DNA from: Zygaena filipendulae
Lineage: Eukaryota > Arthropoda > Insecta > Lepidoptera > Zygaenidae
Assembly: GCA_907165275.2 (NCBI GenBank)
Contig: OU015658.1
Span: 260,501-324,500, forward strand
Reading direction: 5' to 3'
DNA: 64,000 nucleotides
The position numbers and the translations under genes are program-made. Shown piece after piece: positions 40,401 through 45,145 of this stretch. Under the pieces are notes generated by a model, which saw nothing but the letters and a program-made list of their open reading frames with translations, was not told where the DNA came from and did not search any database. The stretch's first letter is position 1. Each line of letters starts with the position of its first letter.

Positions 40401-42443
40401 AACACCCTGTATACTTTTTGACGTACTTATTATAGAAAAACATATTATATTATACATAATTACATAATATTATTTATGAATCAAGTGTCATTCATCCGGG
40501 TAAGCTATTGTTTTTACAAGAATTTTTTGTTTATAGTTTGTTTGTGAGTGTACTTTTGCATGTGAGCACGAATTACCGAGGAGTCTTGAATACATCCCTC
40601 ATTTAACTTTACAGCCTGTATATATCTCCTGCCAAGGCCACGTGTCCCGATCGGGGAAACCAATTAAACTCGAGTCCCCAATCAAATGAGGGACTAATGC
40701 GTTAGTTCGGGGCTCATTACCCGCGACAAGTGTCGTGTGTAATTGAGTGATGGGGGCCCACGTGTGGGACGCGCGTGGGCGTAGCTCCGTGTATGATTTA
40801 TCTTTGGAGGGTTAAACTCAATTATCACCAGCCATGAATAGTATTAGACCGAAACGCCAGCTCCTTGACGTATGTCAAGTGACTTTGAATATGGTGGCGC
40901 CAGTAAACATTTATTTGTGGTTTTATTTATTATTTTCAAACACTCGTCGGTTGACTATTATAATTAAACCGATGTTTGTTACGTCGTATATTTTGAGGGT
41001 CAATATGTACCTTAATTCGGCGCTTTCCTTCCTCTATGCGTGAACCACGGCTCAGAGGACAGAGTTACTGGCACATAAGAAAGCCTTTTTATTATTTGTC
41101 AAGATTGGTTTAAATTTTTTTGGAACGCGTGTGAAAAATTATTGACTTTTGTCTGTATTCTATTCTGTTCTGTGGTTTTGATTGAAGAACCTCGCCCTCC
41201 GGATAAGGAGCGATTTTTATTTTATTATGTTATTTTCCTTCATCACCTTTCTGAATATTTAAACAATACAGCAGCTGCTCCGCGTGTGTTTTTTTGTGGA
41301 CATTTACCTATCGTGCCGTGGTTCCTGAAGGACCTCTCGCAGTGTCCGTGGGAGGAAGCCAGGAAGGAGTATTACCCCGGGATTGCGAGGTAACAAGCTT
41401 CGTTAATTATTTTATTTAACCGACGAGTGTAAAAGAGACATCCAGGCCGTCCGCATACAGTCCACTATTATTTATTGAAAATTTGCTGGCATTGCCAACG
41501 ACTCCGTTATTTTTCATTCTCCGTTTGGTCCATTTTTGGTTGAGATGTATCAGCCGCTTAGCCAAGTTTGCTCAATAAGCAAAACACGTAGTTTTCCCGC
41601 GAATCGCCTGTTTAGGGCACACGAGATGGCGGCTGGTAGCTGCAGCCACAAACGCTCAGTTGTCACGGCTTCCACCTGTCAAGTGTCAACTCCAGTTCAT
41701 AACCTCGACAAACGTTTGCTTTTAATCTTGACCTTCCATGCCAAGTTTACAATCTACATTCATTAACGTTATAGAAAACTAAGAACTTATCGCCTTATAC
41801 TGTCAAGTGGTCACGAATAATTGGACTTCTGATTGGACGATCCTTGTACAAGAAAGTTTGACTTGTATAATAATATTATTACAACGAATGAAACTCGATT
41901 GGATATGTTCCGAAATGCACTGATAGCACTGGCCCAGTACTCCCAGTGCCAGGGAATTCATTCGGAATAACTTTCAGTATACTGCCGCAGTATCCACTAT
42001 CTGCAGTAGGCGGTGTTACGTCATAATCGTCGCCATTTTTGTACTGTGATTACTGGCGCTTTCGAGGTTTAAGGTTAACCTCGAACCACTGATTGGTCAA
42101 CCGCGTCGGTCGGTTGACATGGGTGGTTGACAGCGGGACACGGCGAAGACATGGATGACAGTATACCTACTGGACTACGTTTCGTTTGAAACAGTAACCA
42201 GTATTGTTCAGTATAACTAACTTTCGCTTCGGCTTCGAAGTATACTCCAGTGGCGTCATACCTTACAGTGCTCTCAGTGTTTACGGAACATACCCATTGT
42301 AAGGTAAAGGTGGCGGTACTCACGGCAAGCTTGGAACTCGTCCTCTCCTTTCTCGCAGTCCTTCTGGTAGTTGCACACCCACAGCGACGGGATGCACTTG
42401 CCCTCCGGACACCGGAACATGCCGTTCGGACATATTATGTCGC
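7293..42443 (-). CDS. LRP2 (mgl): Megalin/LRP2 orthologue, 24 exons, 5' end missing
   Basis: This is a giant endocytic receptor of the LDL-receptor family. Megalins bind many ligands (carrier proteins, lipoproteins) at the apical surface of epithelia and recycle through clathrin pits. The 24 exons sum to 13,865 bases; after two bases of a split codon this is exactly 4,621 codons including stop. Human LRP2 has 4,655 residues. The module order is LDLa x6, EGF x2, propeller-EGF-propeller-EGF, LDLa x8, EGF x2, four propellers with EGFs, LDLa x10, EGF x2, propeller, EGF, LDLa x11, EGF x2, propeller, EGF-like, TM, tail. LRP2 rather than LRP1 is shown by the multi-LDLa N-terminus (LRP1 has two), the single EGF-like unit before the membrane (LRP1 has six), tail motifs [12 protein letters not shown] and FSNPMYEA (human VTFRSGADLNMDIG and FENPMYSA) and the C-terminal DTxxLVxED. 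Signal peptide and first LDLa were not found. Confidence 0.95.
7525..8092 (+). mobile_element. Non-LTR retrotransposon 3' end in last LRP2 intron
   Basis: The plus strand encodes [16 protein letters not shown] and [20 protein letters not shown]. After a frameshift it reads [20 protein letters not shown] and [16 protein letters not shown]. This is the typical C-terminus of Jockey/CR1-type LINE reverse transcriptases. It is followed by AT-rich 3' UTR and an AAATA-rich tail at 8062-8090. It is broken, so it counts as a relic. Confidence 0.75.
8146..8390 (-). CDS. LRP2 (mgl): LRP2 exon W23: cytoplasmic tail with FxNPxY
   Basis: It starts [20 protein letters not shown], then [12 protein letters not shown], a Gly-Ala tract of about 14 residues, and [20 protein letters not shown] is the clathrin-adaptor (Dab2/ARH-type) endocytosis motif of the family. 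[12 protein letters not shown] aligns with human VTFRSGADLNMDIG, just upstream of FENPMY. It ends after LADTL plus one base before GTGAGT. Confidence 0.93.
8765..9203 (-). CDS. LRP2 (mgl): LRP2 exon W22: EGF-like region and TM helix
   Basis: After [20 protein letters not shown] come an EGF ([16 protein letters not shown]), a Pro/Ala linker ([10 protein letters not shown]), a second degenerate Cys-rich unit ([20 protein letters not shown]) and an Ala-rich stretch. The membrane helix is [20 protein letters not shown], followed by a basic stop-transfer sequence IRKRP. The donor is GTGAGA. This exon is extremely GC-rich, and the Ala, Gly, Pro and Arg content follows from that. Confidence 0.9.
9257..9395 (+). 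mobile_element. tRNA-derived SINE, copy 1
   Basis: The head GACCGAATTGACGCAGTAGA and the B-box-like GGGTTCAATTCCCGG give a tRNA-like pol III promoter. The body (AACACAGAGTTCCAATTTCC AGTCTG) is shared with the copies at 22425-22818 and 44890-45145. Confidence 0.65.
9452..9664 (+). mobile_element. LEP1-like non-autonomous Helitron, near-complete
   Basis: It reads from TATTTGTTATAAATGCGAAA through TTACGCTTTCACGCCTCAAC, ACACGTTGTACAGAGGTACA and CCCGGAATTCCTGC to GGTGAAACCGCGGGGAACAGCTAGT (two pieces of the shared core). The CTAG end fits the Helitron CTRR rule. It abuts the donor of exon W21. Confidence 0.7.
9689..10530 (-). CDS. LRP2 (mgl): LRP2 exon W21: propeller 8
   Basis: It starts [20 protein letters not shown] and carries the last YWTD propeller: [57 protein letters not shown] and [20 protein letters not shown]. 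It ends LVNPSAVK before GTGAGG. A LEP1-like repeat begins within about 25 bases past the donor. Confidence 0.96.
10659..10905 (-). CDS. LRP2 (mgl): LRP2 exon W20: EGF pair before propeller 8
   Basis: It encodes [13 protein letters not shown], a Gly-rich insertion, [19 protein letters not shown] and a calcium-binding [23 protein letters not shown] ending SCRDGF. The acceptor is GTCCAG and the donor GTAGGT. The full exon does not appear as one ATG-initiated ORF; it was read from the frame between the splice sites. Confidence 0.92.
11085..11240. mobile_element. Palindromic MITE, family A copy 2
   Basis: GAAAACTAAGAAACCTATTG and TGTGGTCACGAAAA in the left half are mirrored by TTTGTGACATAACATTACGA and TTCTTTAGTTTTCTATGGCA in the right half. 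It lies in the intron between W20 and W19. Confidence 0.7.
11373..11599 (-). CDS. LRP2 (mgl): LRP2 exon W19: LDLa 10-11, cluster IV
   Basis: It starts [18 protein letters not shown], completing module 10. The last LDLa follows ([20 protein letters not shown] with [16 protein letters not shown]), then the start of an EGF ([11 protein letters not shown]) before GTGTGC. Confidence 0.92.
12000..12158 (-). CDS. LRP2 (mgl): LRP2 exon W18: LDLa 9 and start of 10, cluster IV
   Basis: It starts [20 protein letters not shown] and completes module 9 ([12 protein letters not shown]). It then gives [16 protein letters not shown] of module 10. The acceptor is TTTCAG and the donor is AG|GTAGGT. Confidence 0.92.
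12238..18177 (-). CDS. LRP2 (mgl): LRP2 exon W17: 5,940-base mega-exon
   Basis: One uninterrupted exon encodes about 1,980 residues. In order it holds: end of propeller 4 (KIYWTDEGG), EGF, propeller 5 ([10 protein letters not shown] region), EGF (NGGCDQLC), propeller 6 ([20 protein letters not shown]), EGF (NNGGCAQSC), ten LDLa of cluster III, two EGFs ([11 protein letters not shown] and [12 protein letters not shown], the second Ca-binding), propeller 7 ([20 protein letters not shown]), EGF ([12 protein letters not shown]), eight LDLa of cluster IV and the start of the ninth (RYCPEN). The acceptor is TTCCAG and the donor GTAAAC. Its middle part (13.3-17.9 kb) is less GC-rich than the flanking exons. 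Overlapping ORFs in other frames are shadows. Confidence 0.97.
18274..18619 (-). CDS. LRP2 (mgl): LRP2 exon W16: propeller 4 continued
   Basis: It starts [20 protein letters not shown] and includes [20 protein letters not shown] and [11 protein letters not shown] before GTGAGT. LDYD and [11 protein letters not shown] are propeller blade signatures. Confidence 0.93.
18746..18850 (-). CDS. LRP2 (mgl): LRP2 exon W15: start of propeller 4
   Basis: This 105-base exon starts [20 protein letters not shown] and ends PVVGIQ before GTACGC. It is the first blade strand of propeller 4. It is shorter than the ORF size used by simple scans but is supported by continuous phase on both sides. Confidence 0.88.
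18985..20166 (-). CDS. LRP2 (mgl): LRP2 exon W14: EGF pair, propeller 3, EGF
   Basis: It completes the last LDLa (GVAC) and carries an EGF ([20 protein letters not shown]) and a calcium-binding EGF ([20 protein letters not shown]). Propeller 3 follows ([66 protein letters not shown]), then an EGF ([20 protein letters not shown]). The donor is GTACAA. Confidence 0.95.
20245..20348 (-). CDS. LRP2 (mgl): LRP2 exon W13: LDLa 8 of cluster II
   Basis: This small 104-base exon encodes [20 protein letters not shown] and [14 protein letters not shown], an LDLa finished by the next exon. The acceptor is TTTAG and the donor GTAAAT. Confidence 0.9.
20600..20775 (+). mobile_element. LEP1-like non-autonomous Helitron
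   Basis: It contains AATATAAATGCGAAAATGAG, GGCTCAACGGATCATCATTA, CAGGGATACAGAGAAGGACT and GGAACTCCGAAATCAACGCG, and ends GGGAAACAGCTAGTAT. It lies between W13 and W12. Confidence 0.7.
20807..20993 (-). CDS. LRP2 (mgl): LRP2 exon W12: LDLa 6 end, LDLa 7
   Basis: It starts [14 protein letters not shown], completing module 6. A full LDLa follows ([20 protein letters not shown] with [19 protein letters not shown]). It ends KPPPF plus two bases of an Arg codon before GTAACA. A LEP1-like repeat ends about 30 bases from this donor. Confidence 0.9.
21312..21462 (-). CDS. LRP2 (mgl): LRP2 exon W11: LDLa 5 end, LDLa 6 start
   Basis: It starts [20 protein letters not shown], finishing module 5. It then carries [20 protein letters not shown] and YCDG of module 6 before GTGAGT. 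Confidence 0.9.
22248..22400 (-). CDS. LRP2 (mgl): LRP2 exon W10: LDLa 4 and start of 5
   Basis: It begins [20 protein letters not shown] directly in phase 0 after CCCCAG and completes module 4 ([10 protein letters not shown]). It then starts module 5 ([16 protein letters not shown]) before GTGCGG. That donor is a weaker GT site than its neighbours, but the frame and the next exon confirm it. Confidence 0.88.
22425..22818 (-). mobile_element. tRNA-derived SINE, copy 2
   Basis: Read on the minus strand it has the head GACCCGATTGGCATAGTAGG, a very good B box (GTTCCGGGTTCGATTGCC), the body around AACACAGGGTCTGGGCG, and a tail with GTGGGATCAAGTAGATCTGT. It is an almost complete counterpart of the 44.9-kb copy and sits close to exon W10. 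Confidence 0.75.
22890..22970 (-). mobile_element. LEP1-like fragment abutting the gypsy LTR
   Basis: The plus strand reads AACTAGCTAATCGCCGTGGT and GGAGTTCCCGCGGGAATTCC, the reverse complement of the 3' unit. The gypsy element's left target duplication (GTAAG) begins at the end of this fragment, so the LTR element probably inserted into or beside it. Confidence 0.6.
22975..23078 (-). repeat. 3' LTR of gypsy element
   Basis: The plus strand runs TGTTGTGATTGTAAATGAAA ... CTACCCTCATAACA, 104 bases with TG...CA ends. It is preceded by GTAAG and followed on the inner side by a polypurine tract (minus strand GTAGGGGAAA). Confidence 0.85.
23306..23385. repeat. Perfect 25-bp inverted repeat inside gypsy element
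   Basis: The left arm (23308-23332) contains AAGTTGCCGTTTTTGCAGCT and ends CCAA; the right arm (23359-23383) is its exact reverse complement, with a 26-base loop. TA flanks both ends of the AGTTGCC...GGCAACT core. It lies between the integrase tail and the 3' LTR. Confidence 0.85.
23420..24700 (-). pseudogene. Broken integrase of gypsy element
   Basis: Three frames carry the parts in order. The zinc-binding N-terminus is [20 protein letters not shown]; the core is [20 protein letters not shown] ... [15 protein letters not shown] ... [17 protein letters not shown]; then [20 protein letters not shown] and a C-terminal tail. The first two core aspartates (GSDIFEY, SDNGTQY) are present. At the third catalytic position, normally Glu in NG..E+, there is Lys. 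Frameshifts lie near 24390 and 24000. Confidence 0.78.
24918..25365 (-). pseudogene. RT C-terminus and RNase H of gypsy element
   Basis: The first part reads [20 protein letters not shown] and [15 protein letters not shown], the RT connection region. The frame then shifts to [31 protein letters not shown] and [20 protein letters not shown], the start of RNase H (SVDAS corresponds to the first catalytic Asp), ending EKE and stop. Everything upstream in RT, including the YxDD box, is gone. The RNase H portion is much more GC-rich than the surrounding element. Confidence 0.75.
25490..25700 (-). pseudogene. Retroelement aspartic protease fragment
   Basis: The minus strand encodes [14 protein letters not shown], the active-site loop of a retropepsin, followed by about 40 residues ([11 protein letters not shown]) to a stop. 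The canonical triplet is Asp-Thr/Ser-Gly; here it is Asp-Ala-Gly, which would weaken catalysis. Confidence 0.7.
25844..26556 (-). pseudogene. Degraded gag of gypsy element
   Basis: It starts with [20 protein letters not shown] and, after a frame change, has a capsid-like region ([20 protein letters not shown] and [20 protein letters not shown]) typical of insect gypsy gag. A CCHC-type knuckle remnant, [11 protein letters not shown], lies just downstream in another frame (about 25805-25845); its first cysteine is lost. Confidence 0.75.
26778..26874 (-). repeat. 5' LTR of gypsy element
   Basis: The plus strand runs TTGTGATTGCAAATGAAACA ... CTACCCTCACAACA, followed by GTAAG. It differs from the 3' LTR at several sites, and its inner end lacks the expected CA before the TGG of the primer site. 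The insertion is therefore not recent. Confidence 0.82.
27050..27309 (-). CDS. LRP2 (mgl): LRP2 exon W9: LDLa 2-3 of cluster II
   Basis: Two complete modules, [20 protein letters not shown] with [16 protein letters not shown], and [20 protein letters not shown] with [17 protein letters not shown]. The start of module 4 (CAYFQ) ends in phase 0 before GTGAGT. The following intron contains the gypsy element. Confidence 0.94.
27687..29562 (-). CDS. LRP2 (mgl): LRP2 exon W8: propellers 1-2, EGFs, LDLa
   Basis: This 1,876-base exon starts [19 protein letters not shown] and carries the rest of propeller 1 ([32 protein letters not shown]). It continues with an EGF ([14 protein letters not shown]), propeller 2 ([18 protein letters not shown]), another EGF ([12 protein letters not shown]) and the first LDLa of cluster II ([19 protein letters not shown]). 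The donor is GTGAGT in phase 1. YWTD motifs appear as variants such as FWCD, IYYSD and LYWCD. Confidence 0.95.
29851..30097. mobile_element. Inverted-repeat element in LRP2 intron W7/W8
   Basis: The left arm CAGACCAAATAAAAACTAAAGACGG (29851-29888, with CTGTAGCT before it) is repeated inverted at 30057-30097 (CCGTCTTTAGTTCTTATTTG GTCTGAG). The arms are about 38 bases and the span about 245 bases. No ORF is present. Confidence 0.65.
30154..30389 (-). CDS. LRP2 (mgl): LRP2 exon W7: EGF end, propeller 1 start
   Basis: It completes the EGF ([17 protein letters not shown]), passes an Ala/Gly-rich linker ([10 protein letters not shown]) and enters the first propeller blade ([17 protein letters not shown]). 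It ends KTRK in phase 0 before GTGAGG. The segment is very GC-rich, and its long overlapping ORFs in other frames are shadows. Confidence 0.9.
30898..31074 (-). CDS. LRP2 (mgl): LRP2 exon W6: EGF and start of Ca-binding EGF
   Basis: It encodes [20 protein letters not shown] and then [20 protein letters not shown]. The second unit has the DxDEC start of a calcium-binding EGF. The closest match known to me is human LRP2 ([20 protein letters not shown], then DDCQIWGICDQKC), which supports the LRP2 call. The donor is GTGAGT. Confidence 0.92.
31180..31435 (+). mobile_element. Two LEP1-like repeat copies
   Basis: A decayed unit ends near 31262 (GAAAATAGCTAGAAC). A second runs from about 31300 (CTCAACCGATCATCATGAAA, TCAGGGGCACTGAAAAGTAC) to TACCGCGGGGAACAGCTATT. 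Both lie in the intron between W6 and W5. Confidence 0.6.
31460..31714 (-). CDS. LRP2 (mgl): LRP2 exon W5: two LDLa (end of cluster I)
   Basis: Two LDLa modules: [20 protein letters not shown] with [16 protein letters not shown], and [19 protein letters not shown] with [17 protein letters not shown]. The acceptor is GCGCAG and the donor GTGAGT. These are modules 5 and 6 seen in the window and probably 6 and 7 of the full receptor. Confidence 0.94.
31795..32225 (+). mobile_element. SINE split by an inserted TIR element
   Basis: The left part has a tRNA-like B box (GTAGGTTCAATACC) up to 31852. The right part from 32166 carries GGTCGGTGAAGGAAAACGTG AGGAAACC, a body sequence common to lepidopteran SINEs. 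Between them lies the element at 31853-32165. Confidence 0.5.
31853..32165. mobile_element. GC-rich terminal-inverted-repeat element
   Basis: The left end CCAACCCACACGATGCGGCG and the right end, read inverted, CCAACCCATACGGTGCAGCA share 17 of the first 20 positions with a small offset of mismatches. The interior is about 60-65 percent GC with further symmetry (GCGGCGCGGCGCCG). Long ORFs in several frames are due to GC content. Confidence 0.6.
32415..32581 (-). CDS. LRP2 (mgl): LRP2 exon W4: end of LDLa plus one LDLa
   Basis: It starts [13 protein letters not shown], completing the module begun in W3. It then encodes a full LDLa, [20 protein letters not shown] and [16 protein letters not shown]. 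The donor is GTATGT, phase 1. The shared W3/W4 module shows that introns here cut modules rather than separate them. Confidence 0.93.
32945..33245 (+). mobile_element. LEP1-like repeats next to LRP2 exon W3
   Basis: It contains GAAATGAGTTTGTTTGTTAC, TCAGGGGTACACAAAAGGAG, a second start (TTTTGCATACACATTGTTAG) and an end unit GGAATTCCCGCGGGAACTTC to GGTGAAACCGCGGGGAACGC. At about 33158-33191 there is a short palindrome (CCGGTCTAAAAATC / GATTTTTAGACCGG). Confidence 0.65.
33293..33401 (-). CDS. LRP2 (mgl): LRP2 exon W3: first half of LDLa
   Basis: It encodes [20 protein letters not shown] and [10 protein letters not shown]. The last glycine codon is split by the GTGAGG donor, and W4 finishes the module. 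The insertion [11 protein letters not shown] between cysteines 2 and 3 makes this LDLa longer than usual. Confidence 0.9.
33835..34325 (+). mobile_element. LEP1-like repeat fragments, intron W2/W3
   Basis: One end unit lies at about 33835-33902 (GGTGAAACGCAGGGAGCAGC TAGT). A separate, longer copy lies at about 34168-34320 (TTATTATAAATGCGAAAGTGAG ... GCAGAGAAGGATCAAAGG ... GATGAAACCGCGG). A reverse-oriented scrap is at 33512-33550. Confidence 0.55.
36335..37156 (+). mobile_element. Non-LTR retrotransposon 3' end with ATTCT tail
   Basis: The plus strand encodes [40 protein letters not shown], then [20 protein letters not shown] and [20 protein letters not shown], the C-terminal end of a CR1/Jockey-like ORF2. 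It is followed by about 400 bases of 3' UTR and an (ATTCT)n tail at 37130-37153. It is 5'-truncated, as is normal for LINEs. Confidence 0.78.
37441..37572 (-). CDS. LRP2 (mgl): LRP2 exon W2: LDLa
   Basis: It encodes [20 protein letters not shown] and [16 protein letters not shown], one complete LDLa module with the Ca2+-site acidic residues. The acceptor is GTTGCAG and the donor GTATGT, phase 1 at both ends. An N-glycosylation sequon (NRT) lies in the first loop. Confidence 0.92.
38866..39012 (-). mobile_element. Family B palindromic element, half copy
   Basis: It reads AATGGGCATGTGGACTAAAT, TTTAGTCCGTCTTGTAGATT, TTGGACACGTATTTTTTATT and AATAACGGCGATATATTGAG. This is almost identical to the reverse complement of the right half of the element at 56960-57275. 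Confidence 0.7.
40005..40414. mobile_element. 410-bp TIR element (TA-flanked)
   Basis: The ends read TATACAGGTGTCCCGTAAATC and, inverted, TATACAGGGTGTTCCGTAAATC (first 20 bases nearly identical). The similarity continues for about 55 bases through GTCAAG..AGAACC and AAGCTAAGTCATAAC. The interior is AT-rich without an ORF. A TA-duplicating superfamily is possible but not shown. Confidence 0.75.
40590..40815. promoter_or_regulatory. Non-repetitive block, possible regulatory element
   Basis: This block combines CCACGTGTCCCGATCGGGGA, CCAATTAAACTCGAGTCC, CTAATGCGTTAGTTCGGGGC and GTGTAATTGAGTGATGGGGG CCCACGTGTGGG. TAAT/ATTA homeodomain-type cores and two CACGTG E-boxes lie in moderately GC-rich, repeat-free DNA inside an intron. 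Function is inferred only. Confidence 0.2.
41764..41860. mobile_element. Palindromic MITE, family A copy 3 (truncated)
   Basis: It has ATAGAAAACTAAGAACTTAT, CAAGTGGTCACGAATAATTG and GATTGGACGATCC, the left half and centre of family A. The right arm is missing. Confidence 0.65.
42324..42443 (-). CDS. LRP2 (mgl): LRP2 exon W1: LDLa (cluster I, first seen)
   Basis: It starts after TTTCACAG with two bases completing a codon, then [20 protein letters not shown] and six cysteines to FQAC, before GTGAGT. It is one LDLa module. The Ca2+ site is atypical: [13 protein letters not shown] replaces the usual CDGxxDCxDxSDE, although the last acidic pair is kept. An upstream exon must exist because the first codon is split. 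Confidence 0.9.
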
Positions 42444-43837
42444 CTGTGAAACAAAAACATTCGTCATTTAGCTTAGATGTCATCGTCATTGATAGTGTTG
42501 ATGTCGACACAATCACTAATATCAGTAATTTTTGTTCACAATGACGCCAATTTGATAAAATCTAGGTACACTAGGGCGAAAGCGAGTAAATTCTGTGGAT
42601 GGAATTTTCCAAAATATTTTCGTGGATCTATACAGTATTCTGTCTCGGACAAAACCAAAAAATGTTTTATTTTTGAGAAAAAAAATTACATTTCGATTTA
42701 ATTCAGTTTTTTCTAATTTCATCTGGTATAAGCGATTAGGTGCGATCAAATAAAATAAATGTTAATCAATGGTATTAAACTACTCATAGAATAAAACCCG
42801 TATGGCTGCATCGTTTCCATCGCACGCTCCAGCCACGTGACAAGTTGAAGGGCCATTAATGTACTTGTCATAGTTCATCATGGAAACCATATTTTTAACC
42901 ACAACACATCACACTAAGTGCTATTAAAATTTATGTAGGTGCTTTATTTTAAAAATGAATTATGTAAGTGCCAAATTCGTAGCAGAGACTGGATGTGACG
43001 TAAAATGATTTTAAATAAATTGACTGAAAGAAACTTAAAGAAAAGAAAGAAAAAAACAGCCTGTCAGGGTTAGGTGAAAGGGTTTTAGAGACTCAAGCTA
43101 GCTTTTTGGTGATAAATTAAATTTTGTTTTAGTTGGTAAAATTTCTAGATAATAAATATGCAGACAATATAAGGATCGATACTGCCTTGAAGCAGAAGTT
43201 ACTATGGATCTATGCAATAACTTCCTTAACCAAATCCCCCTGACCGCGTCTTACATTGGTAAGGTTGGTGGTTGGCACAAAATGCTTTCATAAATCGGTT
43301 CAGTGTATGAAAGTGCCAAATCTGATAATAAGGAGAATATACAATGTGTTAATGAATTAACTGAAAATTAGAAAGTAGTTTACTCAGAATCGACTAGCGA
43401 ATCGATCGCACCATGTTTTAATGTGGGTTATATTTTTCATTTTTACTAGCCCATGTCTAAATTATTTATAATACAAGATTAGGCGCGTACGCCGCCCGCA
43501 GCAAAAAAATTCGAACCGGTAGGCGCGGGCGTAGCGCTTGGAATTTCGTAGATAGGTTACCTCTAAACTGATGTTGAATAACTTTTAAAAGTATAAACTT
43601 TTCGACATAAAATATATTTTAATCATATTATTGTTTATTTTTTTAAATGGGGTGTATCAGCTTTTCAATTAATTCATTAACACGTTGTATAATCACTAAT
43701 AATATTAACAATAGTCCAGTAATAATTTTAATGTAAAAAAATAAATGATGGTAAAAAAGTCAGTAAAAATGAGTGGGTTACAAGGTAACAAGCCTACATC
43801 AATAGATAATACATAATATGTATAATTTCAGTAGCAA

Positions 43838-44020
43838 AACTGGTTGCTCCCGCGGCGTTACTCGCATGATTTCGGTATTCCTGCGAGAACTCTAGTATAT
43901 TCCAAGATAAAAAGCCTCCTGTGTCAGTATAGCTGCCTATCAGTGAAATAATTTTAGGATCGGTTCAGTAGTTACAGAGGGTGCCTCCAACATCCTAACT
44001 TACAAACTCTATTTTTGTAA
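43838..44020 (-). mobile_element. LEP1-like repeat
   Basis: The plus strand reads CGCATGATTTCGGTATTCCT GCGAGAACTC, then AAGATAAAAAGCCTCCTGTG and GATCGGTTCAGTAGTTACAG, the reverse complement of the standard element with a decayed core. Confidence 0.55.
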
Positions 44021-44394
44021 TATCAGTGTAGATAATTCGTTTACATCTTCTGACAAACCACAATCCTCGAGCAAACACCGAAGTCGTGGAGCTCATTACA
44101 GCCGAGTAATGTAACAAAGTGAATGTTCAGATTCCACTGACTTACAATTTGATCTCAAGTTTATCCGAAAATGGGGTAAGAATGTCTTTCGTTAGCGTCG
44201 TTGGAATATATTATAGAGTAGATAAGATTAATTTGTTTCACATGATCAAATTTAAAATTACATCATAATATCGTGACATGTCAAAGGATAATGTGATCCT
44301 TTGGGCTTTGACATGTTAATGTCATCATACATACCTAGGTATGTATTTTTAATAGATTTTCGCATTTTCCATTATTAATATTTTATATTCCAGA

Positions 44395-44700
44395 TTAAAA
44401 AGTACCTACCTTATATCCATTATATAACCCCTGACAACGTGTATGCAAAAATTATATAGTTATGATCGGTGAAGTAGTTAAGGCTGAAAGAGCAACAAAC
44501 AAACAAACTCACTTCCGCATTTATATAATACTAGCTGCCCCCCGCGGTTTCACCCGCGGTAATTTCGGAGTTCCTGCGCGAATTCCTAAGTTGGACCAAA
44601 TTATAAACGGTTACAAAATTTTGTCAAAATCCGTTCAGTAGTTTCGGAGTCCATCGCGGACAAACAACGTGACACGTGATTTATATATATTAAGATTAAG
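44395..44700 (-). mobile_element. Two adjacent LEP1-like repeats
   Basis: The first part has CCCCTGACAACGTGTATGCA and CAAACAAACAAACTCACTTC to ATAATACTAG. The second has CTAGCTGCCCCCCGCGGTTT CACCCGCGG and TCCGTTCAGTAGTTTCGGAG. The ACTAGCTG-CCCGCGGTTTCACCCGCG start is the reverse complement of the 3' end. Confidence 0.7.
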
Positions 44701-44889
44701 GATTAACTGTGATATTTGAAGAGTTCCCTCGATTTTTCCAAAATCCCATTATTAGTTCCTGACGTCACGACAGTGAGACCACCTCGGGAGTATACCCTTT
44801 CAAACAAAAAAAGAATTTTTCAAATCGGTCCAGCCGTCTTCGAGTAATCGCGTAACAAACATACCTACAAAAAACAACATACAGTCTAA

Positions 44890-45145
44890 TTAGCGGCCGA
44901 CCCGATTGGCGCAGTAGGTTACCATATGCCTACCCGCTAATCAAGAGGTTCCGAGTTCCATTCCCGGTGGGGGTGGAGTTTGTGTGACGAACACAGGGTT
45001 CAATTCCAGTCTGGGCGTGTGTATGTATACATTTATCTATAGTATAATATTATACATGTAACAATATTATGTACGTTACACAAGCTCATAGCTTAGTGTG
45101 GGATCAAGTAGATCCGTGTGTTGTGAAGTGTATTATTAATTGAGA
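44890..45145 (+). mobile_element. tRNA-derived SINE, copy 3
   Basis: The head is GCGGCCGACCCGATTGGCGC AGTAGGTTACC, the B-box region GAGTTCCATTCCCGG, then AACACAGGGTTCAATTCCAG TCTGGGCGTG and a tail with GTGGGATCAAGTAGATCCGT. It matches the reverse-oriented copy at 22425-22818. Confidence 0.72.

Larger units (their letters stand above)
37573..42323 (-). other. LRP2 intron W1/W2
   Basis: This 4.75-kb intron contains a family B half-copy (38866-39012), a 410-bp TIR element (40005-40414), a non-repetitive block at 40590-40815 and a truncated family A MITE (41764-41860). The 83-residue plus-strand ORF at 41142-41393 is unexplained; no domain was recognised. Confidence 0.6.

Noticed and set aside
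41142..41393. 83-residue plus-strand ORF with [11 protein letters not shown] and [16 protein letters not shown]
   Set aside because: The sequence looks less random than average but has no recognised family, no splice partners and no neighbours. I leave it uncalled; a protein search would decide.
7293..42443. LRP1 rather than LRP2
   Set aside because: LRP1 has two N-terminal LDLa and six EGF repeats before the membrane. This gene has at least six N-terminal LDLa, one EGF-like unit near the membrane and LRP2-type tail motifs.
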